Assembly (NCBI GenBank): GCA_021292165.1
Contig: CM037879.1
Coordinates: 263,817,921 to 263,881,920 of the forward strand
Direction: 5' to 3'
Origin: Shinisaurus crocodilurus
Lineage: Eukaryota > Chordata > Lepidosauria > Squamata > Shinisauridae
DNA: 64,000 nt
Under the pieces are notes generated by a model. The model had not been told where the DNA came from, did no database searches, and saw only the letters and a program-made list of their open reading frames with translations. Made by a program: the position numbers and the translations under genes. Positions within the stretch are counted from its first letter, which is position 1. Each line of letters begins with the position of its first letter. Below, one piece after another: positions 12,801-22,828 of this stretch.

Positions 12801-15800
12801 GTGTGGGAATCACTTAGAAACTACTCTATTTTATTTTACAGTTACCCTTTGGATAAGAGACCTGTCCACGCAGATAGAGCCAGATTATTCAGGTATTTGT
12901 GTAGTTTTGTCCTGAACTGATGTTGCATCTGATGAAGAGGGCTTTAGTCCATGAAATTTTGTTAGTCTTTTAAAGTGTTGCAAGACTCTTTGGTTGGGGT
13001 GGTGGTGGTGTTTTAATCATAGCCTTTCAAAAATAAGAAATACCATTAATATGTCTATGTTCAGTTTAAATTTCAGAGATATTATACAGTTTCTTTGAAG
13101 TTGTACCCTAAATTAATTGTTAATATTTTCTGTGTTAGTCTACTGAGAAAATAGTCTGAAATGGGGAATGAAGGGGAAACTATGGTACAGCTTAAAATTA
13201 TTTTTAAGAAGAAAGGTGCATTTGCCTTTTTTGTGTTTCTAATAGTATCAGATTTATTTTATGTTTCACTTTGAAGGACAGAAATGTATACAAAGCATTC
13301 AGTACCTGCATGATCAGTTCACTGACAGTAATGGTCATACTTATAAATGGGGGGGGGAGTGTGTGTGTGTGTGTGTGTGTGTGTAGAGACACACACACAA
13401 GTGCATGCACACATACTCTCTGAGAATGACCCAGGCACGCACACTTGAGTCCCAAGTATTTCAACATAAGAGATTTAAGCATTTGCTTAACTCTCCCACT
13501 GAAATCAATGTGACTCGAAAGTGCTTACCTTTAACAGGATCATGACCTGTACATTCTGTTTTAATGTTTCTTTGAGAATCTTTGTGGTTTTGACTTTTAT
13601 GTGGATAGGTGGTCCAGAGTCAATGAAAACTTGTTTGCTACTACTGGCTATCCAGGAAAAATGACCAGCCAGCTTCTAGTTCATCATTTAGGACACCCTC
13701 AGGTAACGTTTATGCAGGTCTGAGATGTAAGATCATTCTTGCTCCCCCCCCCCAATTATAAATTGTTCTTTCTGAGAACTTGATTGCAAGACAGTTTAGC
13801 CATAGTCCAATGTGTGTCTCAAAATGAATATGAGTGGACTTGATGTACTTTGAAACCACCTTATCAGAACATCTTGAGGAACACTGTCTGCAGTTATAGT
13901 GTCCAGAATAAAGGGGAATGAAAAGCACATAGGCTGAAATCCAGAGAGCTACTTTAGACATGCTCTACTGAAGGGCTTAGGCATACCTAGGGGATTTTGG
14001 TTTTTACTTACTACTTTTAATCAGCAGGCTCCCACGCCATATTGCAAATTCTTTTTGAAGTTGCCTCAGTTTCCAAAACAGTTTGCCAAATGGCATGGAT
14101 ACTTGCTTTTGCACTCCTGAGATCTCATCTAACTTCTGGCATCTGTGGCTCACTGGACAACTTGAACTGGTTATGAAACTGAGGATTGGAAAATACCCAT
14201 TAGTGTACTGGAAAAGACCTTTGTGAATAATCTGAGTACTTGCACCCAATCCCCCATAATCTTCCTCCCTCAAAAAGGAGTGCAAGGAATCAAGTGTACA
14301 TGTGTATACTCCATATCATAATTATTTATTACATTTGTTGCATTGTACATGTGGGGATTGCTTAAGTGCAGTTACTATACTGAGGGTGCAGCACTTCCAG
14401 CAGGCAATAGTGTGAGCCAGCTAATAGAATAAGTGAGGTGATACTTAAAAAGAGCCAAAGGGGTACTAACTTTTGAGTTTTTTCACTGAACTCTTCATCA
14501 GGCAGAATGAGTGTTCAAAGCATACAATGGTGGCCTAGGTTTTTTATTTTGTTTTTATTGTATATGCTTATATACCACCCTTCAACTGAGAGGTCCCAGG
14601 GTTTATTTGGTTTACATCCAAATAAAATAATATAATTTAATATAAGGTCACACATCAACAGACACTAAAAGGCCAGTAGTTAAAAGGAGCAAGTTGCAGA
14701 TTAACATTCTAAACTTTAAAGCCTGGGAGAATAAAAACTTGGACACTGAATAAAAAAAGCAGACACTGAAAAGGCAATAGAATACCCTTCCATAAACATG
14801 GCGGCACTACTGTAGAGGCTCCGTGGTCATCTGCCCACCCTTGCCACTGATAGTGGGGGCATCCAGAGAAGAACTTCCTCAGACTGGGCCGGTTCGCACA
14901 ATCACTGGCACCCACCATGGTTTAAATAAGCCACACTGGGTTGTGGTGCATGCTGGCCACTATTGTGAATATTGAGACTACAGCAGGTGGTCACCATGGC
15001 TTATTGTGATGTGTGAACCAGGACAGGGTGGCTTGTTGCCATGGTTAACAAGCCACGCCAGAACCCTACTTCAGCCCATGGGTTCTAGGTGGCTTGTTAG
15101 CCACGGCAACAAGCCACCCCGCCTGGGTTGGCACATTGCGATAAGCCACAGCTTGAATATTCACAGTGACGCCCAGCATGCGCCACAACCCACCATGGCT
15201 TATATAAGCCACAGCAGGTGCCAACCATCATGTGAGCCGGGTCACTGTCCCAACACTCATGTGGGTTGATGTGAGAATAGGCATTATTCCTGCAGGCACC
15301 TGCATCCCAAATCGCAAAGTACCAAGGCTTTGAATTGTGTTCAGAAATGGACTGACAACCAGTGCAGCTCTTGCACATCTTTTTTGGTGCTTTGTTTCAA
15401 CAAAATACTGTCATGGCTGATTTTTTTCTTGGCCAGAGGTGAACAGGAGACTTACTTTGTTGGGTCATATCAAAGGCCATCTAAGCTCCAGCAGTGGCCA
15501 ACCCAAGATGCCTGGGAAGTTCACAAGTAAGGCTTGGTGGAGACTCTCCACTGGAGAGAGCCATCACTTTTTTGTCCCCAGCATCTAACAAAGGTATACA
15601 GCCTCTGAACATGGAGTGGAAGGGTCTTGGTAGTTCTCAGGCAACAAAATTTAAATTCCAGGTAACACAGTGGAAAATGTACAAATTCCCATCTACCCTA
15701 ACTCACACAGAAATAGTAGACACAAAACCAAACTGCATATGAATTGGTTGTTTCAGATGGCAGGTTCTAGATGCGGTGCCAGATTTGGGAAGGAGGGGGT

Positions 15801-16215
15801 GTTCCCCATTTAAGCAGGGTTTGGGCTGGAGACATTCCCAGTGGAGTTTGACCTTTATAACCCATTCTTTCCTAAAGCATTCTGTTCTGGCTTCTTATTG
15901 CAAGTTTACAATTGAGCTCCCCTGAGATTTATGAAATCAATTTGGAAGGCAAATGCAGTGCAAGAGGTGATTGCGGGCTTATAGCAGAGCAGCTGAAGAA
16001 TTCCTTCGAAATTATTTTCCTAAGTTTGGTGTCCTGTTGCACTCTAGATCTTGAATAGCAAGAATAACCTAAACTAACTCTCTCTCTCTCTCTCTCTGCA
16101 GCCCATCCTTATTGGTTCTGCATTTGTAGGATCTGGCTTAACCTGGCATAGAACACTTCCATTATGCGTTGTAGGCGGAGATCATAAACTTTTTTTCTGG
16201 GTGACAGAAATGTAA
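6716..16215 (+). CDS. NUP37: NUP37, 3' portion of the coding region (5 exons)
   Basis: Join of 6716-6806, 9910-10091, 12842-12892, 13609-13702 and 16102-16215. This gives 176 codons plus stop, about the C-terminal half of a protein that is 326 residues in human. NUP37 is a WD40 propeller subunit of the Nup107-160 (Y) complex, held there through Nup160; the complex scaffolds the nuclear pore and also acts at kinetochores. The translation matches the known protein nearly throughout: VWDLEG and SPGMSVGWHPED (a WD blade), MVAEKNGTIRFYDL, GAVAGNDWFIWDITRS, FATTGYPGKM, and the C-terminus GGDHKLFFWVTEM. All junctions are GT-AG and the phases join without a frame break. The first codon is split across the upstream exon, which lies before the window. 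No frameshift or internal stop is seen. Introns are 3103, 2750, 716 and 2399 bp. Identification is by recalled family sequence, not a search. Confidence 0.96.
6990..7222 (+). mobile_element. Sauria-like tRNA-derived SINE, old copy
   Basis: It keeps the order of the family: a tRNA-like head with a degenerate B box (TTGCAAATCC), then AATGAAGCTCACTG, CCTTGAGCCAGCCACTAACTC, CATCACAGGG and a GATAAAAC end. It is diverged from the full copy at 49326. Confidence 0.75.
7598..7997. mobile_element. Palindromic foldback element
   Basis: The first 30 bases (GGCCCAGTTCACACATAAC) are mirrored by the last (TTATGTGCAAACTGGGCC), and pairing continues through AACAACCCAG and the ACCCAGGGACA/TGTCCCTGGGTT segments toward the middle. 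Non-coding; belongs to the AACAACCCA-rich foldback group seen throughout the window. Confidence 0.8.
8279..8640. repeat. GC-rich segment, probable old repeat
   Basis: It differs in composition from its surroundings and includes a poly-G run (about 8388-8396). Open frames occur on both strands, but none resembles a family I know. It could be a decayed transposon. Confidence 0.3.
8782..9219. mobile_element. Harbinger-like non-autonomous element
   Basis: Termini GGGTGCAACCCTAT and ATAGGATTGCTACC are inverted, with the trinucleotide TTA directly outside both ends, the duplication typical of PIF/Harbinger. The GC-rich interior is shared with 52,160-52,490 and 57,294-57,545. Confidence 0.7.
9640..9851 (+). 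mobile_element. Sauria SINE, head partly lost
   Basis: The B box GGTTCTAGTCC is intact, followed by CATGAAACTCACTGGGTGAC, the conserved body, AGCCGCCTTGGGTTCCTTG and a tail GGGTATAAATATAATAAATA with repeats. The A-box region is degenerate. It lies about 60 bases before NUP37 exon b. Confidence 0.9.
9910..10091 (+). CDS. NUP37: NUP37 coding exon b
   Basis: Acceptor TTCTAG ends at 9909; donor GTATAG begins at 10092. The exon opens in phase with LMVAEKNGTIRFYDL and ends in the middle of a serine codon (AG/T). It holds a full WD blade with FYDL and the IWDIT strand. This is the largest exon in the window and the best conserved. Confidence 0.96.
10380..10724. mobile_element. Palindromic foldback element (about 170-bp arms)
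   Basis: The left arm (GCTGGGTTCTCACTGTGAGG, GGAAGGAAAAGA, CATTTCCATAA, CCTGTGCC) pairs with the right arm reading backwards (CTGGGTTCACACCATCAGG, GGAAGGAAAAGAGG, TATTTCCATAAGC). Loop near 10,555. No coding capacity. Confidence 0.82.
10757..12148. mobile_element. Long foldback element, 1.4 kb
   Basis: Outer ends are inverted (GAGTTCACACGTCATG against GTGTCATGTGAACC). An inner pair, GGCTAATTTGCGCCCAGTTACC at 11,250 and GGTAACTGCGCAAATTAGCC at 11,585, shows a second, central inverted repeat, and TTGTCAATGGCCTTGTAAGTTTCAGC recurs inverted at about 11,652. A half-copy is at 17,280-18,012. It includes a (GTC)n run at 11,080-11,098. No transposase frame. Confidence 0.78.
12149..12841. other. NUP37 intron sequence, unassigned
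   Basis: AT-rich intronic DNA with an 11-G run ending about 12,783; no repeat recognised. Confidence 0.5.
12842..12892 (+). CDS. NUP37: NUP37 coding exon c (51 bp micro-exon)
   Basis: Acceptor TTTACAG ends at 12841; donor GTATTT begins at 12893. It encodes YPLDKRPVHADRARLF between two split codons. It was placed by protein match and by phase with both neighbours, since it is too short to stand out as an open frame. Confidence 0.93.
13359..13384. repeat. (GT)n microsatellite
   Basis: About 13 GT units preceded by a G run and followed by a CA-rich stretch. Confidence 0.9.
13609..13702 (+). CDS. NUP37: NUP37 coding exon d
   Basis: Acceptor GGATAG ends at 13608; donor GTAACG begins at 13703. 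It encodes WSRVNENLFATTGYPGKM and on to HHLGHPQ, the penultimate part of the propeller. The first base completes an arginine codon begun in the previous exon. Confidence 0.95.
13740..14540. other. NUP37 last intron, unassigned part
   Basis: No exon or repeat recognised. Confidence 0.45.
14545..14650 (-). mobile_element. Possible LINE/SINE 3' tail fragment
   Basis: TATACCACCCTTCAACTGAGAGG followed by an AATAAAATAATATAAT stretch resembles the L2-related tails seen elsewhere in the window. Weak. Confidence 0.3.
14886..15242. mobile_element. Palindromic foldback element
   Basis: The left end (GGGCCGGTTCGCACAATCA, GGCACCCACCATGG, AATAAGCCACA) is mirrored at the right (ACCCACCATGGCTTATATAAG, GTGCCAACCATCATGTGAGCC). 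Pairing also covers GTGAATATT. It lies 0.9 kb before the last NUP37 exon. Confidence 0.82.
15243..16078. other. NUP37 last intron, distal part
   Basis: Unique-looking intronic DNA; nothing recognised. Confidence 0.5.
16079..16097 (+). repeat. (TC)n microsatellite serving as polypyrimidine tract
   Basis: An uninterrupted TC run sits 4 bases before the acceptor of the last NUP37 exon, so the splice-site pyrimidine tract is itself a simple repeat whose length is likely to vary. Confidence 0.85.
16102..16215 (+). CDS. NUP37: NUP37 terminal coding exon
   Basis: Begins directly after CTGCAG at 16101 and runs in phase through WHRTLPLCVVGGDHKLFFW to the TAA stop at 16213-16215. The C-terminus VTEM differs from the human VTEV by one residue. 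Its polypyrimidine tract is a TC microsatellite, listed separately. Confidence 0.96.
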   Translation, partial: PILIGSAFVGSGLTWHRTLPLCVVGGDHKLFFWVTEM

Positions 16216-16421
16216 ACACTTATACATGGTGTTCAAAAGTCTTGGATATTGGGGTGGGGAGTTGCTTATTTTATATTTACATCTACTAGCCAGATGATAA
16301 GGTACCAGATGTCTACGTACAAGGAACAAAGAATGTTTGCTGTTTATTTTTTTACTTGGGGCTACAAGTGCAACCAATTCCATCAAAGCAGACTTTTTAT
16401 TGGCAGGGTGGGAAAGTTTGT

Positions 16422-16427
16422 AATAAA
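16422..16427 (+). terminator. NUP37: Candidate NUP37 polyadenylation signal
   Basis: First AATAAA after the stop codon, about 207 bases downstream, in non-repetitive sequence. It implies a short 3' UTR. No transcript evidence is available, so use of this site is inferred. Confidence 0.55.
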
Positions 16428-16734
16428 ACATTACTGTCTCTCCTGAGAAAAATGTACAGTTATTTCAGCTTTCAGACAAACTAACTAGCTAAAAAAAAAT
16501 AGAATTGTAGTTGGTAAAGTAAAGGGTATACATTATCCTGGTGGGGTAAAGTATACCCAGAACCTTCTGTGCAAATCATGTTGAAATACATAGAACATTT
16601 TCTTGTACAACTCTCATTCTTCCCATAGGCTGTGCATGAGAATTACTCCAGCTAGATTTCACCTTGTGTCTATATAAGAAGCTATTAACCTGACACCTTC
16701 TTCCTATGTTATACCATCACTGGCAAATCAGAGT

Positions 16735-16930
16735 TGTGTACTAGATAGGGTGTTGGATTTGCACTGCCCCGTTTCAAATCCCTGCTCAGCCATGGAGCCC
16801 ATAGGGTGACCTTGTGCAAGTCGCACACACTCTCTGAGTTACCTCATTAACTAGCTGGGAAGCAGGAAAATGAAATAACCTTCAAGTGTGCTGCCCTGAG
16901 GGTGGGATACAAATGTGATGAAGAAATACT
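16735..16930 (+). mobile_element. Old tRNA-derived SINE
   Basis: TTTCAAATCCCTGCTCAGCCATGGAG and the following GGTGACCTTG, TCTCTGAG and GGGTGGGATACAAAT blocks follow the SINE order seen at 49326, but strongly diverged. Confidence 0.6.
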
Positions 16931-17279
16931 GTGGTGACTATCTAAAAATAATCACTAACTTGTTGCAGTCAAATGTATTTCTCAATATGTATACGTATGC
17001 TTATGCTGCTCAGAAAATTCATGCTGTTCTGCTTCAAGGTGCCTTAAGAATTCTGATTACTGGTGTGAGATAAGATCCAAATTAAATTACCTTAACTTTT
17101 GGCCAACTCCATCTAATCGCCAAAATACTGGAACACATCCATACACCAGTGTGCAAACTGCTATCCTTCACAACCAAATATATCAAGAAAAAAGCAAATT
17201 GAACAGGAGTGAATGAATTGCTAATTTCTGCAAGGAAATGAAACTGTAATCTTAGAGGCTGCTTAATGAGAAAATAGAC
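16931..17279. other. Intergenic sequence 3' of NUP37, unassigned
   Basis: No feature recognised. Confidence 0.5.
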
Positions 17280-18012
17280 CCTATTCCAATCATGGAATAA
17301 CGGCAGCAGTAAATGCTCTGAAAAGTGGGGGAGTTAATATCTCCCCTTTCTGGAGGGTCTGGAGACACAGGAAAGTTTTGAAATGGTAGAGGACAGTGAG
17401 AACTGTCAGTTCAACACTTAAAAGCCAGAGGATTACATTGCTACGGGGGTGATATTGTCACCACCCCCTTTTGATGTACCTACTTTTGCCACTTTTCCCT
17501 CTACTTTTCAATTGACAGCCAGCAACTGTGCACAAATTAGCCTATATGCAGTCTGTCCTTGTCAAAATCCATGTATGTTACCTACTTCACTTTGCTTCTC
17601 CCTTTGACAGCTGAAACTTACAAGGCCATTGACAAGGCAAGACTGCACATAGCGGACAGCCAAAACTGCACTCGCGAAAAACCGACCAAAAAAAAAAGAA
17701 GGCAAACACAGTTGCGCAATTTTCAGGGGCTGAAAAAAGAAAAATATGACCCCAATTGTACTTTACTGAAGCTCCTAAAAATTTTTTTTAATGGTAGCAA
17801 ATGAAAAGGTGCAGCAATCAGAGCAGGGAGGGGGAGACAAAGTGGGTTCTGCCACGAAGGACACTGGGATACCAGCTGGAGGACCGAGGGGGAGAACAAC
17901 CCGCAGTGAGCCCAATTGTCTGTCAGGCACACTGTGGGTTGTCCTATGAACAGTCCACACTGCATAGCTTATTTGCAGGGTGGTTTAGCATGTCATGTGA
18001 ATGCACCCATTA
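17280..18012 (-). mobile_element. Half-copy of the 1.4-kb foldback element
   Basis: Reverse-complement relative of about 10,757-11,500: ACAAGGCCATTGACAAGGCA, GCGCAATTTTCAGGGGCTGA, ACACTGGGATACCAGCTGG and the terminal TGTCATGTGAATGCACCCATT all match in order. It ends at the centre of symmetry, so only one arm is present. Confidence 0.75.
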
Positions 18013-18069
18013 TTAAAAGACCTATGAGGAAAATTGTAAGAGAAAACAGTTGGGAAAGCTATACAAAAA

Positions 18070-18828
18070 TGTAAAGGATCACTAGCAGGATCCTTTGCGT
18101 GAGTTCGGCGCTTAACGGGTTAACCAGCACTGAGTTACAGCCCGTACGAGCGCTGGCAACCACCTGCGAGGCTTTCGTGCACAAGAGGAAACTGCAGCCC
18201 TTTAAATGACCAAATAAGGCTTTTATTTGTTTATACAAAACACAGAACGGAACTAACAGCTCTCCAGGAATACTACAATGTCAACACAACCTTAGTTGAC
18301 CCCCTGCGTTACTCAATGAACAGGCTCCTAGACTAGCGGATTGAATCTGGTCAATTACCTCAGATCAGAGACTCTACGCCTAGTCAGTTTCGGGTCGGCC
18401 GATCCGGGGATGAGACTGGCTTATTCGGGCTGCCGCTTGAAGGACGAAGCTGGCCCCGATGTACCCTGGTTCCCAACAACCCTCTACCGGAAGGGAGAGG
18501 GGTTTTCTACCCTGGAGTTCCCGCTCTCCCCACCCTCCAGGTCAGGTGGGGCTTATGCCTGCCCCTTTGTTTCAGGTGGGCTTATTCCTGCCCGGGAAGA
18601 AGGTGACGTACTGGTACTTTACAGCTCTTTGAGGCTGCCCTGATAGTTTGATGGTCCTTGATGGTCCTTCCTGGGTTTTTGTGGATCTCCACCGAGACTC
18701 TTCTTTGTTGGGGATGACGACCTGTCTGGCTGCTTCTCCTGTGACTTCATCCCTCCTCCCTCGCCCCCTCCCTTAGGGGAAGACTGTGTGTGTGTGTGTG
18801 TGCAGACTTGTGTTGGGCTTTCTCCACA
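18070..18828 (-). mobile_element. Probable solo LTR, GC/CpG-rich
   Basis: A 759-bp block with unusually high CpG. It begins TGTAAAGG and ends TCCACA, with AAAAA directly outside both ends (18065-18069 and 18829-18833) as a possible 5-bp duplication. On the minus strand an AATAAA is at 18227-18222, as expected in an LTR. It has a (TG)n stretch near its right end and no coding genes. The homopolymer duplication is weak evidence, so LTR identity is probable rather than proven. Confidence 0.55.
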
Positions 18829-18844
18829 AAAAAGAATAACATTG

Positions 18845-18956
18845 AATGGGTTGGATCCAGATTTAGTCATACTTGGAGTAGACCCAGTGAAATCAATGCA
18901 CCTTAAGTTAGTCATGACTAACTCAAGTCCCATTGATTTTGATGGGTCTACTCTAA
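18845..18956. mobile_element. Small hairpin MITE
   Basis: GGAGTAGACCCAGTGAAATCAATG on the left pairs with CATTGATTTTGATGGGTCTACTC on the right around a GTTAGTCATGACTAAC core. Related AGTAGAC-rich pieces occur at 21,145 and 25,205. Confidence 0.65.
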
Positions 18957-19422
18957 GGCCCAGTTTGCATGTAATGATAACCTAGATTTTTTTTAAATTC
19001 TGTGGTCCTTCTATCTCTGTTAGTGTAACATGCAAACCAAGAGCACTGTTTTGTTGGGGAGAGAGAAGCTTGAGCTCCTCATTTGTAAATAACGCTAACC
19101 AAACCATGGATAGAAGGTGGTGCAAGGTGGTTTATGTAAAATGCAGAATGGAAACTTTTCGGGTACATGAGTTTAAGTCTGCAGCCTGAAATGGTAAATG
19201 TGTTGCTATTAAAAATAAATAAATAAAATACAGGTTTGAGAATGAGGTTTAGTATGTCAATTAAACAGTAGATGTATCTAGGAATAACATTAGGAGAAGA
19301 ATGCCAGCACTTTCCTTAGAATAATGCAGTACTTACATCATATATACATGAACATGTATTGTCAGTTTCTGTCAAAAGGATATGAATCAGCTTAATCCAT
19401 ATTCTCAAGGTTGTGTTTGTTT

Positions 19423-19664
19423 GTTTATTTATTTATTTATTTTTAATTATATTTATACCCCACCTTTTTTCCTGCAAGGAACCCAAGGCAGCTTACATAA
19501 TCCTCTCCATTTTATCCTCACAACAACCCTGTGAGGTAGCTTAGGCTGAGAGTCAGTGAGTGGCCCAAAGTCACCCAGTGAGTTTCATGGCCGAACGGGG
19601 ACTAGAACCCGGGTCTCCCGAGTCCCAATCCAGCACTCTCACCACTACACCACACTGGTTCTTA
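19423..19664 (-). mobile_element. Sauria SINE, near full length
   Basis: Read on the minus strand: AAGAACCAGTGTGGTGTAGTGG (A box), GGTTCTAGTCCCCGTTCGGCC (B box), body, CCTTGGGTTCCTTGCAGG and a TATAAATATAATT tail. No intact tRNA is implied. Confidence 0.92.
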
Positions 19665-20347
19665 GCCTGGGATGAAGCAGGCTGGAAGCCCCACCTCAGA
19701 TGATGTATTTCGGACACAATTTAGTGGGAGCAGACTTTTTGCTGGGCCCTTACCTTATAGACTCTTGGGGAAATGGGGCGGGGGGGGGAGCATTTCCAGG
19801 ATGACACCAAGTGATGCAGCATGTGTATAACATGAAAGTTTCCCAAAGTATTTGTCTGGGGTGATATATCCACTTGCTGTCCCTGGAAGATGAGCGCGTG
19901 ATAATTCCCTTTAAGTGCTTAGCTGCCTGGACTTCTGCCACTTAGGCCCTCTATAGCACCACAGCAACTTGAGCAAATAGCAACCACAGATGCAATGACA
20001 GCTGTGTGAACAGGCCCACTGCAACATAACAGATCAGTGTGCAGCATCAAGAGAAAAGAAAAGTAGATCAGGAATGCAAGAATGAATTGGTCTGAGGAGC
20101 ACTTAATAGGATCATTAGGAGATACGATTCAAGTCCATATATACTTGAATAAGAGCATTTTACAACTTGCCACCCTGAGATACTGTGCGTGCAGTCATCT
20201 ATTTATATGAAATGGGATCCAGCATTATTCATAGTTGCGATCTATGAGAGGTACTGCATTTTTTTTTTAATGACTGCATATTTTTTCCCTAATGTTTGTT
20301 TGCTGTTGTGAGCTAGAATGTGGAAGGATGGCATACTGGGAGGTTTT
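19665..20347. other. Intergenic sequence, unassigned
   Basis: No recognised element; a poly-G run occurs near 19,782. Confidence 0.45.
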
Positions 20348-20500
20348 CATAGATCATAAGAGTTGGAAGGAGCCTACAAGGTTATCGAGTCCAACCCCCT
20401 GCTCAATGCAGGAAACTAGAGGAGAGGTCTCCCATCCAAGTAACAACCAGGCTTGACCCTGCTTAGCTTTCCACGGTCAGACAAGCTGAGCCAGTGGGAC
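20348..20500 (-). mobile_element. 5S-rRNA-like SINE with CR1 tail, copy 1
   Basis: On the minus strand the head reads AGCTAAGCAGGGTCAAGCCT, then GGTTGTTACTTGGATGGGAG and ACC. These are the 5S rRNA internal control regions (box A, intermediate element, box C) with few changes. It continues into a CR1 3' end: GAGCAGGGGGTTGGACTCGA and CCTTCCAACTC. No functional 5S gene is present, because both ends of 5S are missing. Confidence 0.8.
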
Positions 20501-20607
20501 TAAAGATATTATCATATAATTTGTGATAGTGTGCACTGAGGTTCATGCTATGTTTTGGGCATACCTCCTAGTCATAATCATTAGGTCCTAAAATGGTTGC
20601 TGTATGC

Positions 20608-20720
20608 CAGTGTTCTCCAACCTTGGGTCCCCAGATGTTTTTGGCCTACAACTCCCAGCATGCCCCAGCCAGTGAGTTGTAGGCCAAAAACATCTGGGGA
20701 CCCAGGGTTGGAGAACACTG
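20608..20720. mobile_element. Hairpin hAT MITE with 8-bp target duplication
   Basis: A 113-bp near-perfect palindrome with ends CAGTGTTCTCCAACC/GGTTGGAGAACACTG. CTGTATGC flanks it at 20600-20607 and again at 20721-20728, an exact 8-bp duplication that assigns it to the hAT superfamily. Confidence 0.95.
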
Positions 20721-21984
20721 CTGTATGCTGTGCACATGATTAATTGATTTGATTGACATGTTCATTTTGTGTGTGTGTGACTGTCTTTTCTGGTAAAATT
20801 GTAAGAGCCTATGGTTATGTGCAATAAAATTAGCTGACTAAAAAATAATAGTAGGCTGTCCTGTGGGATTGGAAGAGGGGATAGTCTTAGGACTTATTTT
20901 ACATAAATATGTTTAGGTCTGCACGCCATAATAGTTCACACAGCACAGATCATGTGAGGTTATTACTTTAATCCAAACTCTTCTCCCCCCCCCCCCCCCG
21001 CCTGTGTGTGCAAAAGCATTTGTATTTGGGATTCTGCCTGATCTCTCCTACCTCACTTGAAAGTTAAGTATGCATGTACCTTGCAGGTTTCGTACTAAAC
21101 ATCTCAGCACTTAGCAAAATCCGTGCCCCCGAAACAGTAACTCACTGGGCATGTTTACACAGAAGTATGTCCCACTCTGTTCAATAGGTCTTACTCCCAG
21201 GTAAGTGAATATACTTGCAATCCTATACTCATTTAGTTCCTTTATAGTAACCTGTATCCCTTATGAATAAGAAATCCCATCTGATGACATAGCTGTTCCT
21301 CATAGCTGGAGTGTGTTTTGAATGCACGATTCAGAGAAGTTCATGGGAAACTAAGAGGCCGGGGCGGGGGGGATTTCTGACCTTTTCAGCTGTTCACTGA
21401 ACTACTCTAGTAAACACAATTGTTGCCCTTATGTAGGATCAGGTGACACCGTGTCTGGAAATTGCCTTGGACCAGCTTCTTCTTTCTGTGTAACTTGCTG
21501 CTTAGTTATATAGTTGTTTTGACTTCTATGCTGATTATTAAGGGAGTACCTTGGGAATTTATATAAGCAAACATATGAAATTCATATAAACTATTGTAAG
21601 ACAGAGGCCGGCCTGCCAGGTTTCTTAGCTATTTTGATTACTGATTATTAAAAGTGAGCTGTTGTAGGGTCTGGTTTGTTTGTTTGTTTGATCTGAGAGA
21701 CTTGGTGCCAATGAGTATTCTCAATCATACAGTTATCCTTTTATGACATAAAGCTCAAGTCTTCCTGATACTTCATTGTTTTCACTGGTGGTGCAGACAA
21801 TTTGTGATCTTTCTGTAGACAAAGCTTTTTCATTTCCACTTGGCTAAACTCCATGGAGATTAAACTCTCCCCTCCCCACCCCCAAAGTTCATTTTTAAAC
21901 AGTTTTTTTTTAATTGTCCCACAGTTGAACTACACATCTTTGATGGGAAAAGTAATAATTTGGCTCTGGGTTCTACAGTCGTTA
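20721..21984. other. Intergenic sequence, mostly unassigned
   Basis: It contains a run of 15 C at 20985-20999 and an AGTAGAC-family fragment near 21,145-21,235. No gene signal. Confidence 0.5.
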
Positions 21985-22009
21985 CTTTTCCCCCCTGAGC
22001 TTGCTCCTG

Positions 22010-22133
22010 TACCTTTAAAAGCAGCCCGAGACACAGAAATGTAGCCAGCAAAGTTTTCACCACCACTGATTTCTATGCCAGCAACAGTTTCACTTGCTAA
22101 GTTTCTGTGTCTCAAGCTGTTGTTTAAAGGGAC
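22010..22133. mobile_element. Hairpin repeat (possible MITE)
   Basis: CCTTTAAAAGCAGCCCGAGA and CACAGAAAT at the left are mirrored by ATTTCTGTG-like and TCTCAAGC...TTTAAAGGG at the right, with a loop near 22,070. Confidence 0.5.
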
Positions 22134-22596
22134 AGATTTTGGGCCAGTAAAAAAGATGGTTTCCCTGCTGGATCCTGCTTCTCTGCCAATGTGTAATAAT
22201 ATGTAATCTTTGAATCACTTTGACAGAATCTCTTTTGTTAGTATTTACTACCATCTACAGTAAATATAAATACTGCTTGTCTTACGAGTTGCAAGATTTT
22301 ATTTTTTTTAAACCCACTTTGAATAAGAATGAAATTGTTTTGATAATATTTAGGAACCAGCCAGAATCCTTTAGGATGCTTGGTTTATATATACGTAGAG
22401 CACCAACAGTATACATGGCACTTCACATAGTTACAAAGGCAAAATAGACCTCTGTTCCCACCCCACCCCAAAGGAAGTGGGGTGGGAACAGCTTCAAATA
22501 GTGAGAACAAGAGAGGGAGGAAAGAGTGTGGGCAAATGCTATGGCACATACTTAAAGCTTAGTCCAAATTGGCATGAAAGGTATTGATTGGGTGAG

Positions 22597-22703
22597 CAGC
22601 TTGCAGCCCTCCAGATGTTGGACTGGAGGCTATGCTGACTGAGGCTGATGGGAGTTGTGGACCTCCAAATGTTGGACAGGACTACAAGTTCCCTACCCCT
22701 GGG
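22597..22703. mobile_element. Degenerate hairpin hAT-type MITE
   Basis: GCAGCCCTCCAGATGTTGGA pairs loosely with the later CCTCCAAATGTTGG and AGTTCCCTACCCCTG end. Same type as 37032. Confidence 0.55.
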
Positions 22704-22828
22704 GTAAACCAGTGGCTATGCAGAGGGGGGAGGGGGCTGCTGAGGGATTTGAAGGAGAGGTGGCCTCTCATACATGTTTAGGAAGGGAATTACAAATAGA
22801 AGGAGGGGGCAGCAAGACAGAATGGAGT

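Noticed and set aside
20426..20497. 5S rRNA gene or pseudogene
   Set aside because: Only the internal region is present and the same junction to CR1 recurs in three copies, so it is a SINE family.
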